Shown here: in pieces, positions 43,613-52,971 of the stretch
Layout of the letters: every line of letters starts with the position of its first letter
Numbering within the stretch: position 1 is the first letter of the stretch
Assembly: GCA_902773925.1 (NCBI GenBank)
Contig: CACYGI010000004.1
Location: 1-64,000 of the forward strand
Direction: 5' to 3'
DNA: 64,000 nt
Origin: an uncultured Bacteroidia bacterium
GTDB lineage: Bacteria > Bacteroidota > Bacteroidia > Bacteroidales > UBA932
Program-made: the position numbers and the translations under genes
The notes under the pieces: generated by a model
Seen by the model: only the letters and a program-made list of their open reading frames with translations
Databases searched by the model: none
What the model was told of the DNA's origin: nothing

Positions 43613-44734
43613 ATGCGTTACTACCTGATAGCCGGAGAAGCCTCCGGAGATATGCACGGAGCGGCTTTGATCCGCTCGATCAAGCAGTTCGACCCGGCGG
43701 CCGAACTGCGTTTCCACGGTGGTGAGAAGATGCTCGAGGCCGCGGGCGGCGGGCTCTTCCGCGACTACCGGGAGACTGCCGTTATGGGCATTACGGAGGT
43801 CGCGCTGAAGATGCGGCGCATCCTTCGCAACATTTCCCTGGTAAGGCAGGACATCCTCGCCTGGAAGCCGGACTTGCTGATCCTGATCGACTATCCGGGA
43901 TTCAATATGCGTATGGCCCGCTTCGCACACCGTCACGGCATCAGGGTCTGCTACTACATCGCCCCGAAGGTCTGGGCGCGTGCGGAAGGCCGCGTCCGGC
44001 AGATGCGCCGCGACATCGATATGCTCTATGTCATTTTCCCCTTCGAGCAGGATTATTTCCGCCGCCACGGCATCGAGGCCCGATACTTCGGCAATCCCCT
44101 GGCCGAGAAGATACACGCGCAGGAAGGCCCGAGGGAGAAGATGGTCGCGCTGCTGCCCGGCAGCCGCAAGGCCGAGTTGAAGTGGATGCTGCCGCGTTTT
44201 GCAGCCATCGAGCGGATGATGCATCTCGATGATCCCGCCTCGCCCTGGCACGGCTGGAGGCTTGTCATCCCCGCTGCGCCCAATGTCACACCGGAGGAGA
44301 TCCTCAGCCGCCTGCCGCAGGAGAGCCGCATCGAGATCCTCACCGGATGCACTTACGACGTACTCAGCCGAGCTTCCTCGGCCCTTATCAATTCGGGCAC
44401 GGCATCATTCGAGGCGGCGCTATTCCGCACGCCTCAGGTCGTCAGCTACGGGGTCAATTTCATCACCTGGATATACGGACGGCTGGCCATCAGGGTCAAG
44501 TACATCAGCCTTGCCAACATCATCCTCGACCGGCGCATTTTCCCCGAGCTGATACAGGGAGCGGCGACGCCCCAAAGGCTTCTTTCGGCACTGGAGTTCG
44601 CCACATTTGACGAGGCCACCCGCAGCGGGATGCTAGCAGGTTATGACGAGCTTCGCGGGATGCTCACCCATCAGGGCGAAGGCAGCGTTACGGACCAAAT
44701 CGCCGCCGATATGATACAATACTTCCGAAAATAA
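43613..44734 (+). CDS. lpxB: lipid-A-disaccharide synthase
   Basis: 373 aa from the ATG at 43613, directly after the promoter; longer versions of the frame run back through the promoter and into gapA. Opens YYLIAGEASGDMHGAALIRS, and has DYPGFNMRMARFAH, YYIAPKVWAR, FPFEQDYF, ALLPGSRKAEL and SSALINSGTASFEAAL, all GT19/LpxB blocks. It joins UDP-diacylglucosamine and lipid X to make the lipid A disaccharide at the inner membrane, so the cell has a Gram-negative envelope. Confidence 0.95.
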   Translation: MRYYLIAGEASGDMHGAALIRSIKQFDPAAELRFHGGEKMLEAAGGGLFRDYRETAVMGITEVALKMRRILRNISLVRQDILAWKPDLLILIDYPGFNMRMARFAHRHGIRVCYYIAPKVWARAEGRVRQMRRDIDMLYVIFPFEQDYFRRHGIEARYFGNPLAEKIHAQEGPREKMVALLPGSRKAELKWMLPRFAAIERMMHLDDPASPWHGWRLVIPAAPNVTPEEILSRLPQESRIEILTGCTYDVLSRASSALINSGTASFEAALFRTPQVVSYGVNFITWIYGRLAIRVKYISLANIILDRRIFPELIQGAATPQRLLSALEFATFDEATRSGMLAGYDELRGMLTHQGEGSVTDQIAADMIQYFRK

Positions 44735-44735
44735 C

Positions 44736-44743
44736 TATCTTTG
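44736..44743 (+). promoter_or_regulatory. -7 promoter box of dapF
   Basis: TATCTTTG immediately after the lpxB stop; only 4 nt (AAGT) separate it from the dapF ATG. Confidence 0.55.
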
Positions 44744-44747
44744 AAGT

Positions 44748-45629
44748 ATGAAACTGCACGCTTACAAATTCCAGGGAGCCGGCAACGACTTCGTCATCAT
44801 AGACAATCCTGACGGCAATATCTCACTTACCGAGGCCCAGATCCGCACGCTCTGCGACCGCCGCTTCGGCATCGGCGCCGACGGACTGATGACCGTCTCG
44901 CCTTCTGCGGACGCTGATTTTTCGATGCGCTACTACAATTCGGACGGTCTGGAAAGCCTGATGTGCGGCAACGGCGGCCGCTGCATTTCCGCATTTTTCG
45001 CCAAGAAGAAGGCCGCTGCCGGAGCGAAGGGACTGCACCTGGAGTTTGACGCGGCCGACGGACGGCACTGCTCGGACATTCTCGAGGCTCCGGAGGGGCC
45101 CCTGGCGCCCGGTATGCGTTTCACCGTCAAGCTCAAGATGAACGACATAGTCCCCGACGCAGAGGGCAATTCGCCCGTCACCTGCTATCCCGAGGGCTAC
45201 TCAGTCGATACGGGATGCCCGCATTTCGTGATGTTCGTCAAGGGCCTCAACAATTACAACGTCGATGGCGAAGGCCGTATGTGGCGCTATGATTCGAGGT
45301 TCCCGATCGGCACCAACGTGGACTTCGTGGAGCCCACCGCGGAGGGCCTGGTGATGCGTACCTACGAGCGCGGCGTGGAGTGCGAGACGCTCGCCTGCGG
45401 TACCGGCGCGGTCGCCGTGGCAGTCGTCTCATACGCCTGCGGCATCCGCAATTTCGCCAATGACGGACGTCGCATCCGCTACGAGATCATCGCCCGCGGA
45501 GACCGTCTGAAAGTCGATTTCCTGCCAAGCGAAGGCCCCGGCGACGGCGGCTCCTACACAGGCAGATTCACCGACCTGCGGCTCACCGGTCCCGCGACAT
45601 TCGTCTTCGAGACAGAGGTAGAGATCTAA
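44748..45629 (+). CDS. dapF: diaminopimelate epimerase
   Basis: 293 aa, slightly longer than the usual 270-280. Starts FQGAGNDFVIIDN and carries both catalytic cysteines: MCGNGGRC (about 64-71) and ETLACGTGAVAVAV (about 219-232). It converts LL- to meso-diaminopimelate for peptidoglycan and lysine. The short distance from the promoter box predicts a leaderless or nearly leaderless mRNA. Convergent with the PLP-protein gene, 20 nt away. Confidence 0.95.
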   Translation: MKLHAYKFQGAGNDFVIIDNPDGNISLTEAQIRTLCDRRFGIGADGLMTVSPSADADFSMRYYNSDGLESLMCGNGGRCISAFFAKKKAAAGAKGLHLEFDAADGRHCSDILEAPEGPLAPGMRFTVKLKMNDIVPDAEGNSPVTCYPEGYSVDTGCPHFVMFVKGLNNYNVDGEGRMWRYDSRFPIGTNVDFVEPTAEGLVMRTYERGVECETLACGTGAVAVAVVSYACGIRNFANDGRRIRYEIIARGDRLKVDFLPSEGPGDGGSYTGRFTDLRLTGPATFVFETEVEI

Positions 45630-45649
45630 GTTTTTACAGAACGGCTTTT

Positions 45650-46324
45650 TCAGCTGCGGGCGCCGAAGATCCGGGTGCCTATGCGCACGTGCGTCGCGCC
45701 CTCCTCTACAGCTATCTGCCAGTCGCCCGACATACCCATCGAGAGGCAGTCAAACTGCGCTGCTGCATCATCAGCCCCGGCGGCAAGCATCTCCAGCACC
45801 TGATTGAAAAGCACCTTGAGCGAGTGGAATTCGCCGCGCACCTTTTCGCTGTCGGCTGTTAGCGAAGCCATACCCATCAGACCGCGGAAACGCACCGAAG
45901 CAAACTCCGGGAACCGGGGCACAAGCTCCAGAATCTCTTCGGCCGAAAAGCCCTGCTTGCTCTCCTCCGATGCGATGTGCACCTCAAGCAGGCAGTCCAC
46001 CACGCGCCCCATAGATGCGGCGCAGGAGTCGATGGCCTCCAGCAGATGGAGCGAATCCACCGACTCGATCATTGCGGCGCAGGGCACGACCAGCTTGACC
46101 TTGTTGGTCTGCAGGTGGCCTATCATATGCCAGAGAATATCCTTCGGGGCCTGCGCGGCCTTTGCCGCCATCTCCTGTGGGCGGTTCTCGCCGAAGACCC
46201 TCTGCCCCGCCTCGTAAGCCTCCATCACGGCTTCGAGGGGCTTGAATTTGGAAACTGCCACCAGGCATACACCCTGTGGCAGCTCCTTACGTAACTCTTC
46301 GATATTTGCGGCTATCCGGCTCAT
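45650..46324 (-). CDS. YggS family PLP homeostasis protein
   Basis: 224 aa. LVAVSKFKPLEAV contains the pyridoxal-phosphate-binding Lys 26; FGENRPQEM, WHMIGHLQTNKVK and LSMGMSGDWQIAVEEGATHVRIG are the other family blocks. These single-domain PLP-binding proteins help control free PLP in the cytosol and have no known catalysis. Its ATG overlaps the yidC stop by 4 nt, so it is the last gene of the DUF349-yidC unit. Confidence 0.93.
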   Translation of the reverse strand: MSRIAANIEELRKELPQGVCLVAVSKFKPLEAVMEAYEAGQRVFGENRPQEMAAKAAQAPKDILWHMIGHLQTNKVKLVVPCAAMIESVDSLHLLEAIDSCAASMGRVVDCLLEVHIASEESKQGFSAEEILELVPRFPEFASVRFRGLMGMASLTADSEKVRGEFHSLKVLFNQVLEMLAAGADDAAAQFDCLSMGMSGDWQIAVEEGATHVRIGTRIFGARS

Positions 46325-48168
46325 TTGCGCTGTTGCTGTTGCTGCTGGCGGTACATCTCGTCCAGACGTGCGCGGAAGCCTGACTTCTTTTTCTTATCGG
46401 GCTTCGCCATATTGCGCTGCAGCTGTGCGTAAAATTTGTCCTTGTCGATCGAACGGCGGATGAGCACGTTCTGGATGATCGTGATGATATTGGAGAGCAG
46501 GTAGTAGTAGCTCAGACCGGCCGAGAAATTGTTGCAGAGGAATACCATCATTATAGGCATCAGCCATACCTGCATAAACTTCATACCGGGCATCGAACTG
46601 GTGTCAGTGTTAGGCATCGTCATCTTCGAATATGCCCACATCGAAATACCCATCAGCAGTGCGAACAGTGAGATGTGGTCGCCGTAGAGAGGGATATTGA
46701 ATCCGAAGTTCAGAATGGAGTCATAGGTACTCAGGTCCTCTGCCCAGAGGAACGGCTGCTGACGGAGCTCGAACGATGCCGGGAAGAAACGGAACATCGC
46801 CCAGAGGATGGGGAACTGCAGCAGGATCGGCAGACAGCCGCCGAACATACTCACCCCGGCCTTCTTGTAGAGGTCCATCGTAGCCTGGGACTTCTTCATC
46901 GCGTCCTCCTGCTTGGGATAACGGGCGTTGATCTTGTCCACCTCCGGCTTGAGCAGCTGCATCTTCGCGGATGAAGCGTACGAACGGTAAGTGAGCGGGA
47001 AGATGACCAGCTTGATGATGAGCGTGAGCAGCAGGATGATCAGACCGTAGCTCGATATCGAACGGCTCAGGAAGTTGAAGATCGGAATGATGACGTATCG
47101 CGAAATCGAACCGATGATCTTGCCGCCCAGAGGGATGATCTTCTCGAACTTCTCGCCGTAGGACTTGAGCGTCGGGAAGTGGTTGGGCCCGAAATAGAAG
47201 TGCATCGGGACCGTGAAGTCCGCGCTGCGGGGATCTATCTCGACGCCGAGCTTGGCCCAGCTGTGCATCAGCATCCCGTCGGCCTGGCCTTCGGGATAGA
47301 ACTTGTTGGATATCTCGCCTCCGGCAAATTCGTTGTCCGCGACCAGGATGGCCGAGAAGAACTGAGGCTGGAAACCGATCCAGCGCAGGCGCGTGGAGAA
47401 AGTCTCGTGAACGGACTCCTTGCGCTGGCCGATGGTCTTCACGTCGCCAGAGGCTCCGCCGTTGCGGTATGCCACGGCCGAATAGTTGCGCTCGTTTTTG
47501 TAGCCCTTCTCCAGACGGGGCATATCAGCCGCCCAGCCAAGCACCATCTGGGTGGTGCCGCGCGCCAGGTAGCGGTCCATACCGACGAAATGAAGCTCAT
47601 AGTCGAGCATATAACTGTCCGCGGGCAGGTTGTAAACCGCGTCGATCCACGCATCCTCCGCGAACGGCAGGCGGAATACCAGATGGTACTCGTCAGCCGA
47701 GACGCACTGCCAGTTGAACTCCTGCAGCTCGACATACTGGTCGATCGAATTGAACTCCAGCTGCAAGGTACTGTGTCCCGGAGAAATCAGGTGGATATCC
47801 GTGCTGTCATACTTGAAGTAATCCTTGATCAGCACGTCGCTGGGCTGCGCGCCCTTTGAAGTAAACTCTATGGCAAGCTTGCCGTTCTCCAGAGTATGGA
47901 AACTCTCGCTCCCGGCGTACGCCTCCTCGAGATACTGGTTGCTGAACAGTGCCACCGCGGGCTGCGTGGCTGCAATGGCCTCAACGGGCGCTGCCGCATC
48001 CTCGGTCGCGGGAGCCGTCTCCTGCGGAGGATTGACAAGTGCGAGAGAATCCCTTATGCGACGCTGTTCTTCTGCCTGGCGTCCCGCCTCGCGTGTCTGG
48101 TACCAGCTGAAAAGGATCAGCACCAGACCGATCAGCAGGAAGCCGATAATACTGTTTTTATTTCTCAT
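46321..48168 (-). CDS. yidC: membrane protein insertase YidC
   Basis: 615 aa from the ATG at 48168. A first helix (IIGFLLIGLVLILFSW) is followed by the large periplasmic beta domain (about 60-340) and then the conserved five-helix core with YGLIILLLTLIIKLVIFPLT, GGCLPILLQFPILWAMF and the C-terminal helices. It inserts and folds inner-membrane proteins alone or with Sec. A Gln/Lys/Arg-rich tail ends the protein. It overlaps the DUF349 gene end by 11 nt. Confidence 0.95.
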   Translation of the reverse strand: MRNKNSIIGFLLIGLVLILFSWYQTREAGRQAEEQRRIRDSLALVNPPQETAPATEDAAAPVEAIAATQPAVALFSNQYLEEAYAGSESFHTLENGKLAIEFTSKGAQPSDVLIKDYFKYDSTDIHLISPGHSTLQLEFNSIDQYVELQEFNWQCVSADEYHLVFRLPFAEDAWIDAVYNLPADSYMLDYELHFVGMDRYLARGTTQMVLGWAADMPRLEKGYKNERNYSAVAYRNGGASGDVKTIGQRKESVHETFSTRLRWIGFQPQFFSAILVADNEFAGGEISNKFYPEGQADGMLMHSWAKLGVEIDPRSADFTVPMHFYFGPNHFPTLKSYGEKFEKIIPLGGKIIGSISRYVIIPIFNFLSRSISSYGLIILLLTLIIKLVIFPLTYRSYASSAKMQLLKPEVDKINARYPKQEDAMKKSQATMDLYKKAGVSMFGGCLPILLQFPILWAMFRFFPASFELRQQPFLWAEDLSTYDSILNFGFNIPLYGDHISLFALLMGISMWAYSKMTMPNTDTSSMPGMKFMQVWLMPIMMVFLCNNFSAGLSYYYLLSNIITIIQNVLIRRSIDKDKFYAQLQRNMAKPDKKKKSGFRARLDEMYRQQQQQQRK

Positions 48169-50035
48169 CTTTCTCTGCGTTTTGAGCGTCCAGCTCCTTG
48201 ATCTTGCTTTCAAGGGCTGCGAGCTCAACCTTTGCATCTTCTATCTTTTTGTTAAAATCGGCGATGATCGCCTCGGCATTCTTCGTCTTTGCGAAGAAGC
48301 CTATATTGTTCTGCCAGGTTGCAATCTCCTGCTCCATACGGAGGTACTCCTGCACGAGCTTGTCACGCTCGCTCAGGACCTTGCGGGTCGCGCGGCCGCG
48401 CAGTTCGCCCGCACCGCTGCGGATGGCGTCAAACTTGGAATCGAGGGTCTCCTTGAATTCGATGCCGATACGGTTCTTGTCGCGCAGAGGCACGAAACCT
48501 ATCTCATTCCAGCGGCGCTGGAAATCCTTGAGCGTATTGAAATCAGCCTCGCGGTCGCCCGTAGGCTCAAATGCCTTGACCTCCTGGATGAGTGCGGTCT
48601 TGCCTGCAAGGTTCTCGGCATACTGGCCGTTCTGGGCGCCGACAGCCTTTGACCTGTTGGCAAAGAATTCGTCGCAGGCGGCGCGGAAACGCTTCCAGAG
48701 CTGCTCGTTCTTCTTGCGGGAGATGGGGCCTGCTTCCTTCCAGCGGCGCTGCAGGTCGATGATCTCGTCCTTCGCAGCCTTCCAGTCGGTGCTCTCACGG
48801 AGTGCCTCGGCACGCTCGCAGATCTCAATCTTCATACGGATATTGTCCTGCATATCGGCCTTGATCGCCTGGTAGAACTCCTTCTTGCGGCCGAAGAACT
48901 TGTCGCAGGCCGCGCGGAAACGCTCGTATATGCGGGTGTTTTCCTTCTTCGTCGCAAAGCCGATGGTGCGCCATTCTCTCTGGATGGCCTCGACCTCGGC
49001 GGAGAGGCGGTTCCAGGTGGAGATATCAGCAGCTTCGGCTTCTGCCAGGGATTCGACCTTCTCGCAGAGGGCGGTCTTCTTCTCGAGATTGGCGACAAAG
49101 CTGTCCTTCATCGAGTCGTAGTAAGCCTGCTGCTTCTTGTTGATGACCGAAGTGGCTGCGCGGAAACGCTCCCAGATGCTCTCGCGATACTCCTTGCTGA
49201 CCGGGCCGATCTCCTTCCACTCGTCGTGGAGCTTCTGCAGCTCCTTGAAGGCTCCGACCGGATCATCACTGCGGGAGAGGTCCTCGGCCTTCTCGCAGAG
49301 CTCGGTCTTGGCCTCGAGATTCTTGCGGAAATCCAGTTCGCGGAATTCGTTATTGATCTTCACGTAATCGTAGAACATCTCTACATAGTGCTGGTAGGTC
49401 TCGTAGAGTCCCTTCATCTTCGGCTGGGGTACGGGACCTGTCTCGCGCCACTGCTGCTGAATCTCGCGGAATGCAGGGAAAATATCTTTGAGATCTTCAC
49501 CCTGATTGTCGAGAAGATCCTTAAGACGGGCTACGAGGATCTGCTTCTTTTCGAAGTTTTCCTCCTTCTTCTTGTCCTGTTCGGCAAGATATGCAGCCCT
49601 CTTGGCCCGGTACTGGGCGTAGAGATCCTTGAAACCTCTTTCGAACTCTCCGAAAGGATCTACGGAAACTGTCTCTCCGTCACTGGCCGCATCCGCGTTG
49701 CCGGAATCAGCCACAGGCTGGCATCCGGCCGCAATCCGCTCCCGATGGAGGACTTTGTAAAATGCAGCCTTCAGGGATTCTGCGTGCTTGTGCAGGGAGA
49801 ACATATCTTCTCCTTCCACCATTTGTTGAAATGTATCCACAAGCTCCTTGAGTCCCTTATTGGAGAAATCGGCATCAACGGCAGCCTCTCCCCTGGCCTC
49901 GGCCACGGGTGCTGCTTCAGGTGCCGCCACAGGTACCGCATCGGCTGCAAGAGGAGTCTCTGCCGCCGGCTTATTCACTGCCTGCGCCTCATTTTCAGGC
50001 ACAACTTGCTTAAGATCTTCGTTCATAGTAGTCAC
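48158..50035 (-). CDS. DUF349 repeat protein
   Basis: 625 aa, no signal or membrane segment. After an Ala/Pro/Glu-rich start (about 1-60) the protein is almost all helical and contains some six DUF349 units, each of about 70 residues with a W.....G....K....LW.RF.AA.D.FF pattern, for example LQRRWKEAGPISRKKNEQLW. A coiled coil ends the chain. Its function is not established. It starts the unit with yidC and the PLP protein; the box TATATTTG at 50055-50062 gives a 19-nt leader. Confidence 0.85.
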   Translation of the reverse strand: MTTMNEDLKQVVPENEAQAVNKPAAETPLAADAVPVAAPEAAPVAEARGEAAVDADFSNKGLKELVDTFQQMVEGEDMFSLHKHAESLKAAFYKVLHRERIAAGCQPVADSGNADAASDGETVSVDPFGEFERGFKDLYAQYRAKRAAYLAEQDKKKEENFEKKQILVARLKDLLDNQGEDLKDIFPAFREIQQQWRETGPVPQPKMKGLYETYQHYVEMFYDYVKINNEFRELDFRKNLEAKTELCEKAEDLSRSDDPVGAFKELQKLHDEWKEIGPVSKEYRESIWERFRAATSVINKKQQAYYDSMKDSFVANLEKKTALCEKVESLAEAEAADISTWNRLSAEVEAIQREWRTIGFATKKENTRIYERFRAACDKFFGRKKEFYQAIKADMQDNIRMKIEICERAEALRESTDWKAAKDEIIDLQRRWKEAGPISRKKNEQLWKRFRAACDEFFANRSKAVGAQNGQYAENLAGKTALIQEVKAFEPTGDREADFNTLKDFQRRWNEIGFVPLRDKNRIGIEFKETLDSKFDAIRSGAGELRGRATRKVLSERDKLVQEYLRMEQEIATWQNNIGFFAKTKNAEAIIADFNKKIEDAKVELAALESKIKELDAQNAEKDEK

Positions 50036-50054
50036 GCGTTTATATACTATTCTG

Positions 50055-50062
50055 CAAATATA
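50055..50062 (-). promoter_or_regulatory. -7 promoter box of the DUF349-yidC operon
   Basis: TATATTTG on minus, 19 nt before the ATG at 50035. Confidence 0.6.
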
Positions 50063-50117
50063 ACTCTTTTTCGGGAAATAAAAGCAAAGAATCCCTCGCC
50101 ATATCGCCGAAAATGCC

Positions 50118-50125
50118 TATTTTTG
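50118..50125 (+). promoter_or_regulatory. -7 promoter box of the trmD-cob operon
   Basis: TATTTTTG on plus, 4 nt before the trmD ATG at 50130. The whole 94-nt divergent gap has no room for a cobalamin riboswitch. Confidence 0.55.
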
Positions 50126-50129
50126 CAAT

Positions 50130-50816
50130 ATGAGAATCGATATCCTGACAGTTGTTCCGGAGCTGCTCGAGAGTCCGCTCGGTCACTCCATAGTCAAAAG
50201 GGCGCAGGACAAGGGTCTGGTGGAGATACATATCCACAACCTGCGCGAGTACGGCCGGGGCCCCTATCGCCAGACGGATGACTACAGTTACGGCGGAGAC
50301 GCCGGTATGGTGATGATGATCGAGCCCGTCTATCGTATGATAGAGGACCTCAAGGCCCAGCGCGACTACGACGAGGTGATCTACACCGCCCCGGACGGCG
50401 AGATTCTCAATCAGGGCATTGCCAACGAGCTTTCCTGCAAGGGCAATATCATCATCCTCTGCGGGCACTACAAGGGCATCGACCACCGCATCCGCGAGCA
50501 TCTGATCACGCGCGAGATTTCCGTCGGAGACTATGTGCTCTCCGGCGGCGAGATTCCCGCGGCCATCATTTGCGACGCCATCGTGCGGCTGCTGCCCGGC
50601 GCTCTCGGAGACGAGACCTCCGCACTGTCGGATTCCTTCCAGGACGGCCTGCTCGCCCCGCCCGTCTATACCCGGCCGGCGGATTTCAACGGCTGGAAAG
50701 TACCCGAAGTACTGCTCAGCGGCGACCCGAAGAAGATCAAGGCCTGGCAGGATGCGGCAGCCCTGGAGCGGACCGCCCGGCTCCGTCCCGCATTGCTCAA
50801 AGAACGCACCGAATAG
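50130..50816 (+). CDS. trmD: tRNA (guanine-37-N1)-methyltransferase
   Basis: 228 aa, the usual length. Opens [23 protein letters not shown]..., has [29 protein letters not shown] and the knot motif [14 protein letters not shown]. TrmD methylates G37 of certain tRNAs and prevents frameshifting. Here it heads an operon whose other genes are for cobamide assembly (cobU starts 1 nt after its stop), instead of the ribosomal-protein operon common in other phyla. Confidence 0.96.
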   Translation: MRIDILTVVPELLESPLGHSIVKRAQDKGLVEIHIHNLREYGRGPYRQTDDYSYGGDAGMVMMIEPVYRMIEDLKAQRDYDEVIYTAPDGEILNQGIANELSCKGNIIILCGHYKGIDHRIREHLITREISVGDYVLSGGEIPAAIICDAIVRLLPGALGDETSALSDSFQDGLLAPPVYTRPADFNGWKVPEVLLSGDPKKIKAWQDAAALERTARLRPALLKERTE

Positions 50817-50817
50817 C

Positions 50818-51330
50818 ATGGCACGCATTATACTTATTACCGGAGGCGCGCGCAGCGGCAAGAGCAGCTACGCCGAGCGTCTTGCGCTCGAACTCTCCGA
50901 GCGGCCCGTATATCTGGCCACCGCACATATCTGGGACGAGGAGTTCCGCGAGCGCGTGCGTATTCATCAGCAGAGGCGCGGCGATCAGTGGACCCTGGTC
51001 GAGGAGGAACTGTACCTCAGCCGCCACGATTTCACCGGACGCACGGTGCTGGTGGACTGCATCACGCTCTGGGCCACCAATTTCTTCTCCCGCGAGGAGA
51101 ACCCTTCGGTCGAAGATACCCTCGCCTCGATGAAGGAGGAGTTTGACCGGCTCACCTTGCAGGATGCGACTTTTATTTTCGTAACAAACGAGATCGGTAT
51201 GGGCGGCACATCGGACAATGCTCTCCAGCGCCGTTTCACCGACCTTCAGGGCTGGATGAACCAGTACGTGGCTTCGCGCGCAGATGAGGTCATACTGATG
51301 GTCAGCGGCATTCCGCTCAAAGTCAAATGA
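50818..51330 (+). CDS. cobU: adenosylcobinamide kinase/guanylyltransferase
   Basis: 170 aa from the ATG at 50818. Walker A GGARSGKSSYAERLA begins at residue 8, followed by VYLATAHIWDEEFRERVRIH with the guanylated His region, and VDCITLWATNFF (Walker B-like). CobU phosphorylates adenosylcobinamide and attaches GMP to give AdoCbi-GDP, the substrate for CobS. Tightly packed: 1 nt after trmD and 4-nt overlap with cobT. Confidence 0.93.
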   Translation: MARIILITGGARSGKSSYAERLALELSERPVYLATAHIWDEEFRERVRIHQQRRGDQWTLVEEELYLSRHDFTGRTVLVDCITLWATNFFSREENPSVEDTLASMKEEFDRLTLQDATFIFVTNEIGMGGTSDNALQRRFTDLQGWMNQYVASRADEVILMVSGIPLKVK

Positions 51331-52382
51331 TGATGGCCCGTCCCTCATTCGATATAACTCTCCCCGACGAAAGCCTGCGCGAAGCGCTGCAGGCCAGGAT
51401 TGACGATCTGACCAAGCCCCGCGGTTCGCTCGGACGGCTCGAAGAGCTGGCTATGCAGGCCGGATTGATCCAGCACACTCTCACCCCCGCCCTGCACCAT
51501 CCGCAGAATATCATTTTCGCTGCCGACCACGGCATTGTCAGCGAGGGCGTGACCGTCGCTCCCCGCGAGGTCACTTTCCAGCAGGTCTGCCATTTCACCC
51601 ATCCCAACGGCACGGGCGGGATCAATTTCCTCTGCCGCCAGCACGGGTTCGAGCTGAAAGTCGTGGATGCCGGAGTGGATGCCGACCTGCCCCGCGACCG
51701 AGGCATCATCGACCGCAAGATCGCCCGGGGTACGGACAATTTCCTGCACGGGCCCGCGATGAGCCCGGAGCAGTTTGACCGATGTCTGGCTACTGGCGCC
51801 GAGATCGTGCGAATGTGCGCGGCCGAAGGTAGCAATGTCCTGAGCTTCGGCGAGATGGGCATCGGCAATACCTCAGCCTCTTCGATCTGGATGTCGCGCT
51901 TTACCGGCACTCCGATAGAGGATTGCGTCGGGGCCGGCAGCGGCCTGAGTCCCGAAGGTGTCCGCCACAAGAAGGAAGTGCTCGCCCGCTCCGTCGAAGG
52001 CTACCGGGGCGACGGTTCCCCGGAAGATTGGATGCGCTGGTTCGGAGGCTTCGAGATGGTGATGGCCGTGGGCGCGATGCTCCAGGCCGCAGAGATGCAT
52101 ATCATCATCCTGGTGGACGGTTTCATAATGGGGGCCTGTATGCTGGGCGCGGCTCAGATGTATCCGGCGGTCAAGGCTTATGCCGTCTTCGGCCATTGCG
52201 GAGATGAGGCCGGTCATCGCAGGATGCTGGATGCCCTCGGGGCCCGTCCCCTGCTCCATCTCGGCCTGCGGCTGGGCGAAGGCACCGGTGCCCTCTGCGC
52301 CTATCCGATCCTGGATTCGGCGGTGCGTATGATCAATGAGATGGACCGTTTCAGCGAAGCTTCCATCACCAAATATTTCTGA
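51327..52382 (+). CDS. cobT: nicotinate-nucleotide--dimethylbenzimidazole phosphoribosyltransferase
   Basis: 351 aa. Family blocks: LTKPRGSLGRLEELA, FAADHGIVSEGVT, LSFGEMGIGNTS and GHCGDEAGHRRML. CobT activates the lower-ligand base as its alpha-ribotide for the nucleotide loop of B12. Two further ATGs follow the first at once, so the start is uncertain by one or two residues. cobC follows after 14 nt. Confidence 0.94.
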   Translation: MMMARPSFDITLPDESLREALQARIDDLTKPRGSLGRLEELAMQAGLIQHTLTPALHHPQNIIFAADHGIVSEGVTVAPREVTFQQVCHFTHPNGTGGINFLCRQHGFELKVVDAGVDADLPRDRGIIDRKIARGTDNFLHGPAMSPEQFDRCLATGAEIVRMCAAEGSNVLSFGEMGIGNTSASSIWMSRFTGTPIEDCVGAGSGLSPEGVRHKKEVLARSVEGYRGDGSPEDWMRWFGGFEMVMAVGAMLQAAEMHIIILVDGFIMGACMLGAAQMYPAVKAYAVFGHCGDEAGHRRMLDALGARPLLHLGLRLGEGTGALCAYPILDSAVRMINEMDRFSEASITKYF

Positions 52383-52396
52383 TATACCATATAGAT

Positions 52397-52927
52397 ATGG
52401 AGCTCCTGCTGATCCGCCATACCTCAGTCGATGTTCCTCCTGGCACCTGCTACGGACAGACCGACGTGCCGCTCAAGCCCACTTTCGAAGCCGAGGCCGC
52501 GGCGACAAAGGCGCTGCTGGAGACTTACGGCCATATCGATGCGGCCTTTACCAGTCCCCTTACGCGGGCCGTGCGGCTTGCGGAGTTCTGCGGCTACGGC
52601 GATGCCGTGCGCGACGACCGGCTGCGGGAGATGTTTTTCGGCCGTTGGGAAATGATGCTCTACGATGATATCCGGGGCGAGGAGGCCGAGCGCTGGTATG
52701 CCGATTATCTCCACGTGGCAACTCCGGGCGGAGAGGCGTTCATCGACCAGGTCCGGCGCGTCGGGGATTTCATAGATGAGATCCGGTGCGGTCCCTGGCG
52801 GCGGGTGGCGGCATTTGCCCACGGCGGAGTCATCGCAAGCGCCCGCGTCCATACGGGACTGTGCGAAGCGCAGGATACTTTCCGTGACCTGATACCATAC
52901 GGAGGCATCCAGTGCTTTACGCTCTAA
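52397..52927 (+). CDS. cobC: alpha-ribazole phosphatase / histidine phosphatase
   Basis: 176 aa. The histidine phosphatase RH motif is LLIRHTSVD with CYGQTDVPL just after, which marks the CobC subgroup, and AAFAHGGVI holds the second His. CobC removes phosphate from alpha-ribazole phosphate or adenosylcobalamin phosphate. In many genomes of the phylum cobS lies between cobT and cobC; here there are only 14 nt between them, so cobS is absent from the cluster. Confidence 0.88.
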   Translation: MELLLIRHTSVDVPPGTCYGQTDVPLKPTFEAEAAATKALLETYGHIDAAFTSPLTRAVRLAEFCGYGDAVRDDRLREMFFGRWEMMLYDDIRGEEAERWYADYLHVATPGGEAFIDQVRRVGDFIDEIRCGPWRRVAAFAHGGVIASARVHTGLCEAQDTFRDLIPYGGIQCFTL

Positions 52928-52971
52928 AGAGCATCAGCACTGGACGCCAATATTTACTGTATTACAGTCGT

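Noticed and set aside
50036..50129. Cobalamin riboswitch before the cob operon
   Set aside because: The gap is 94 nt with two promoter boxes, and only 4 nt are left between the plus box and trmD.
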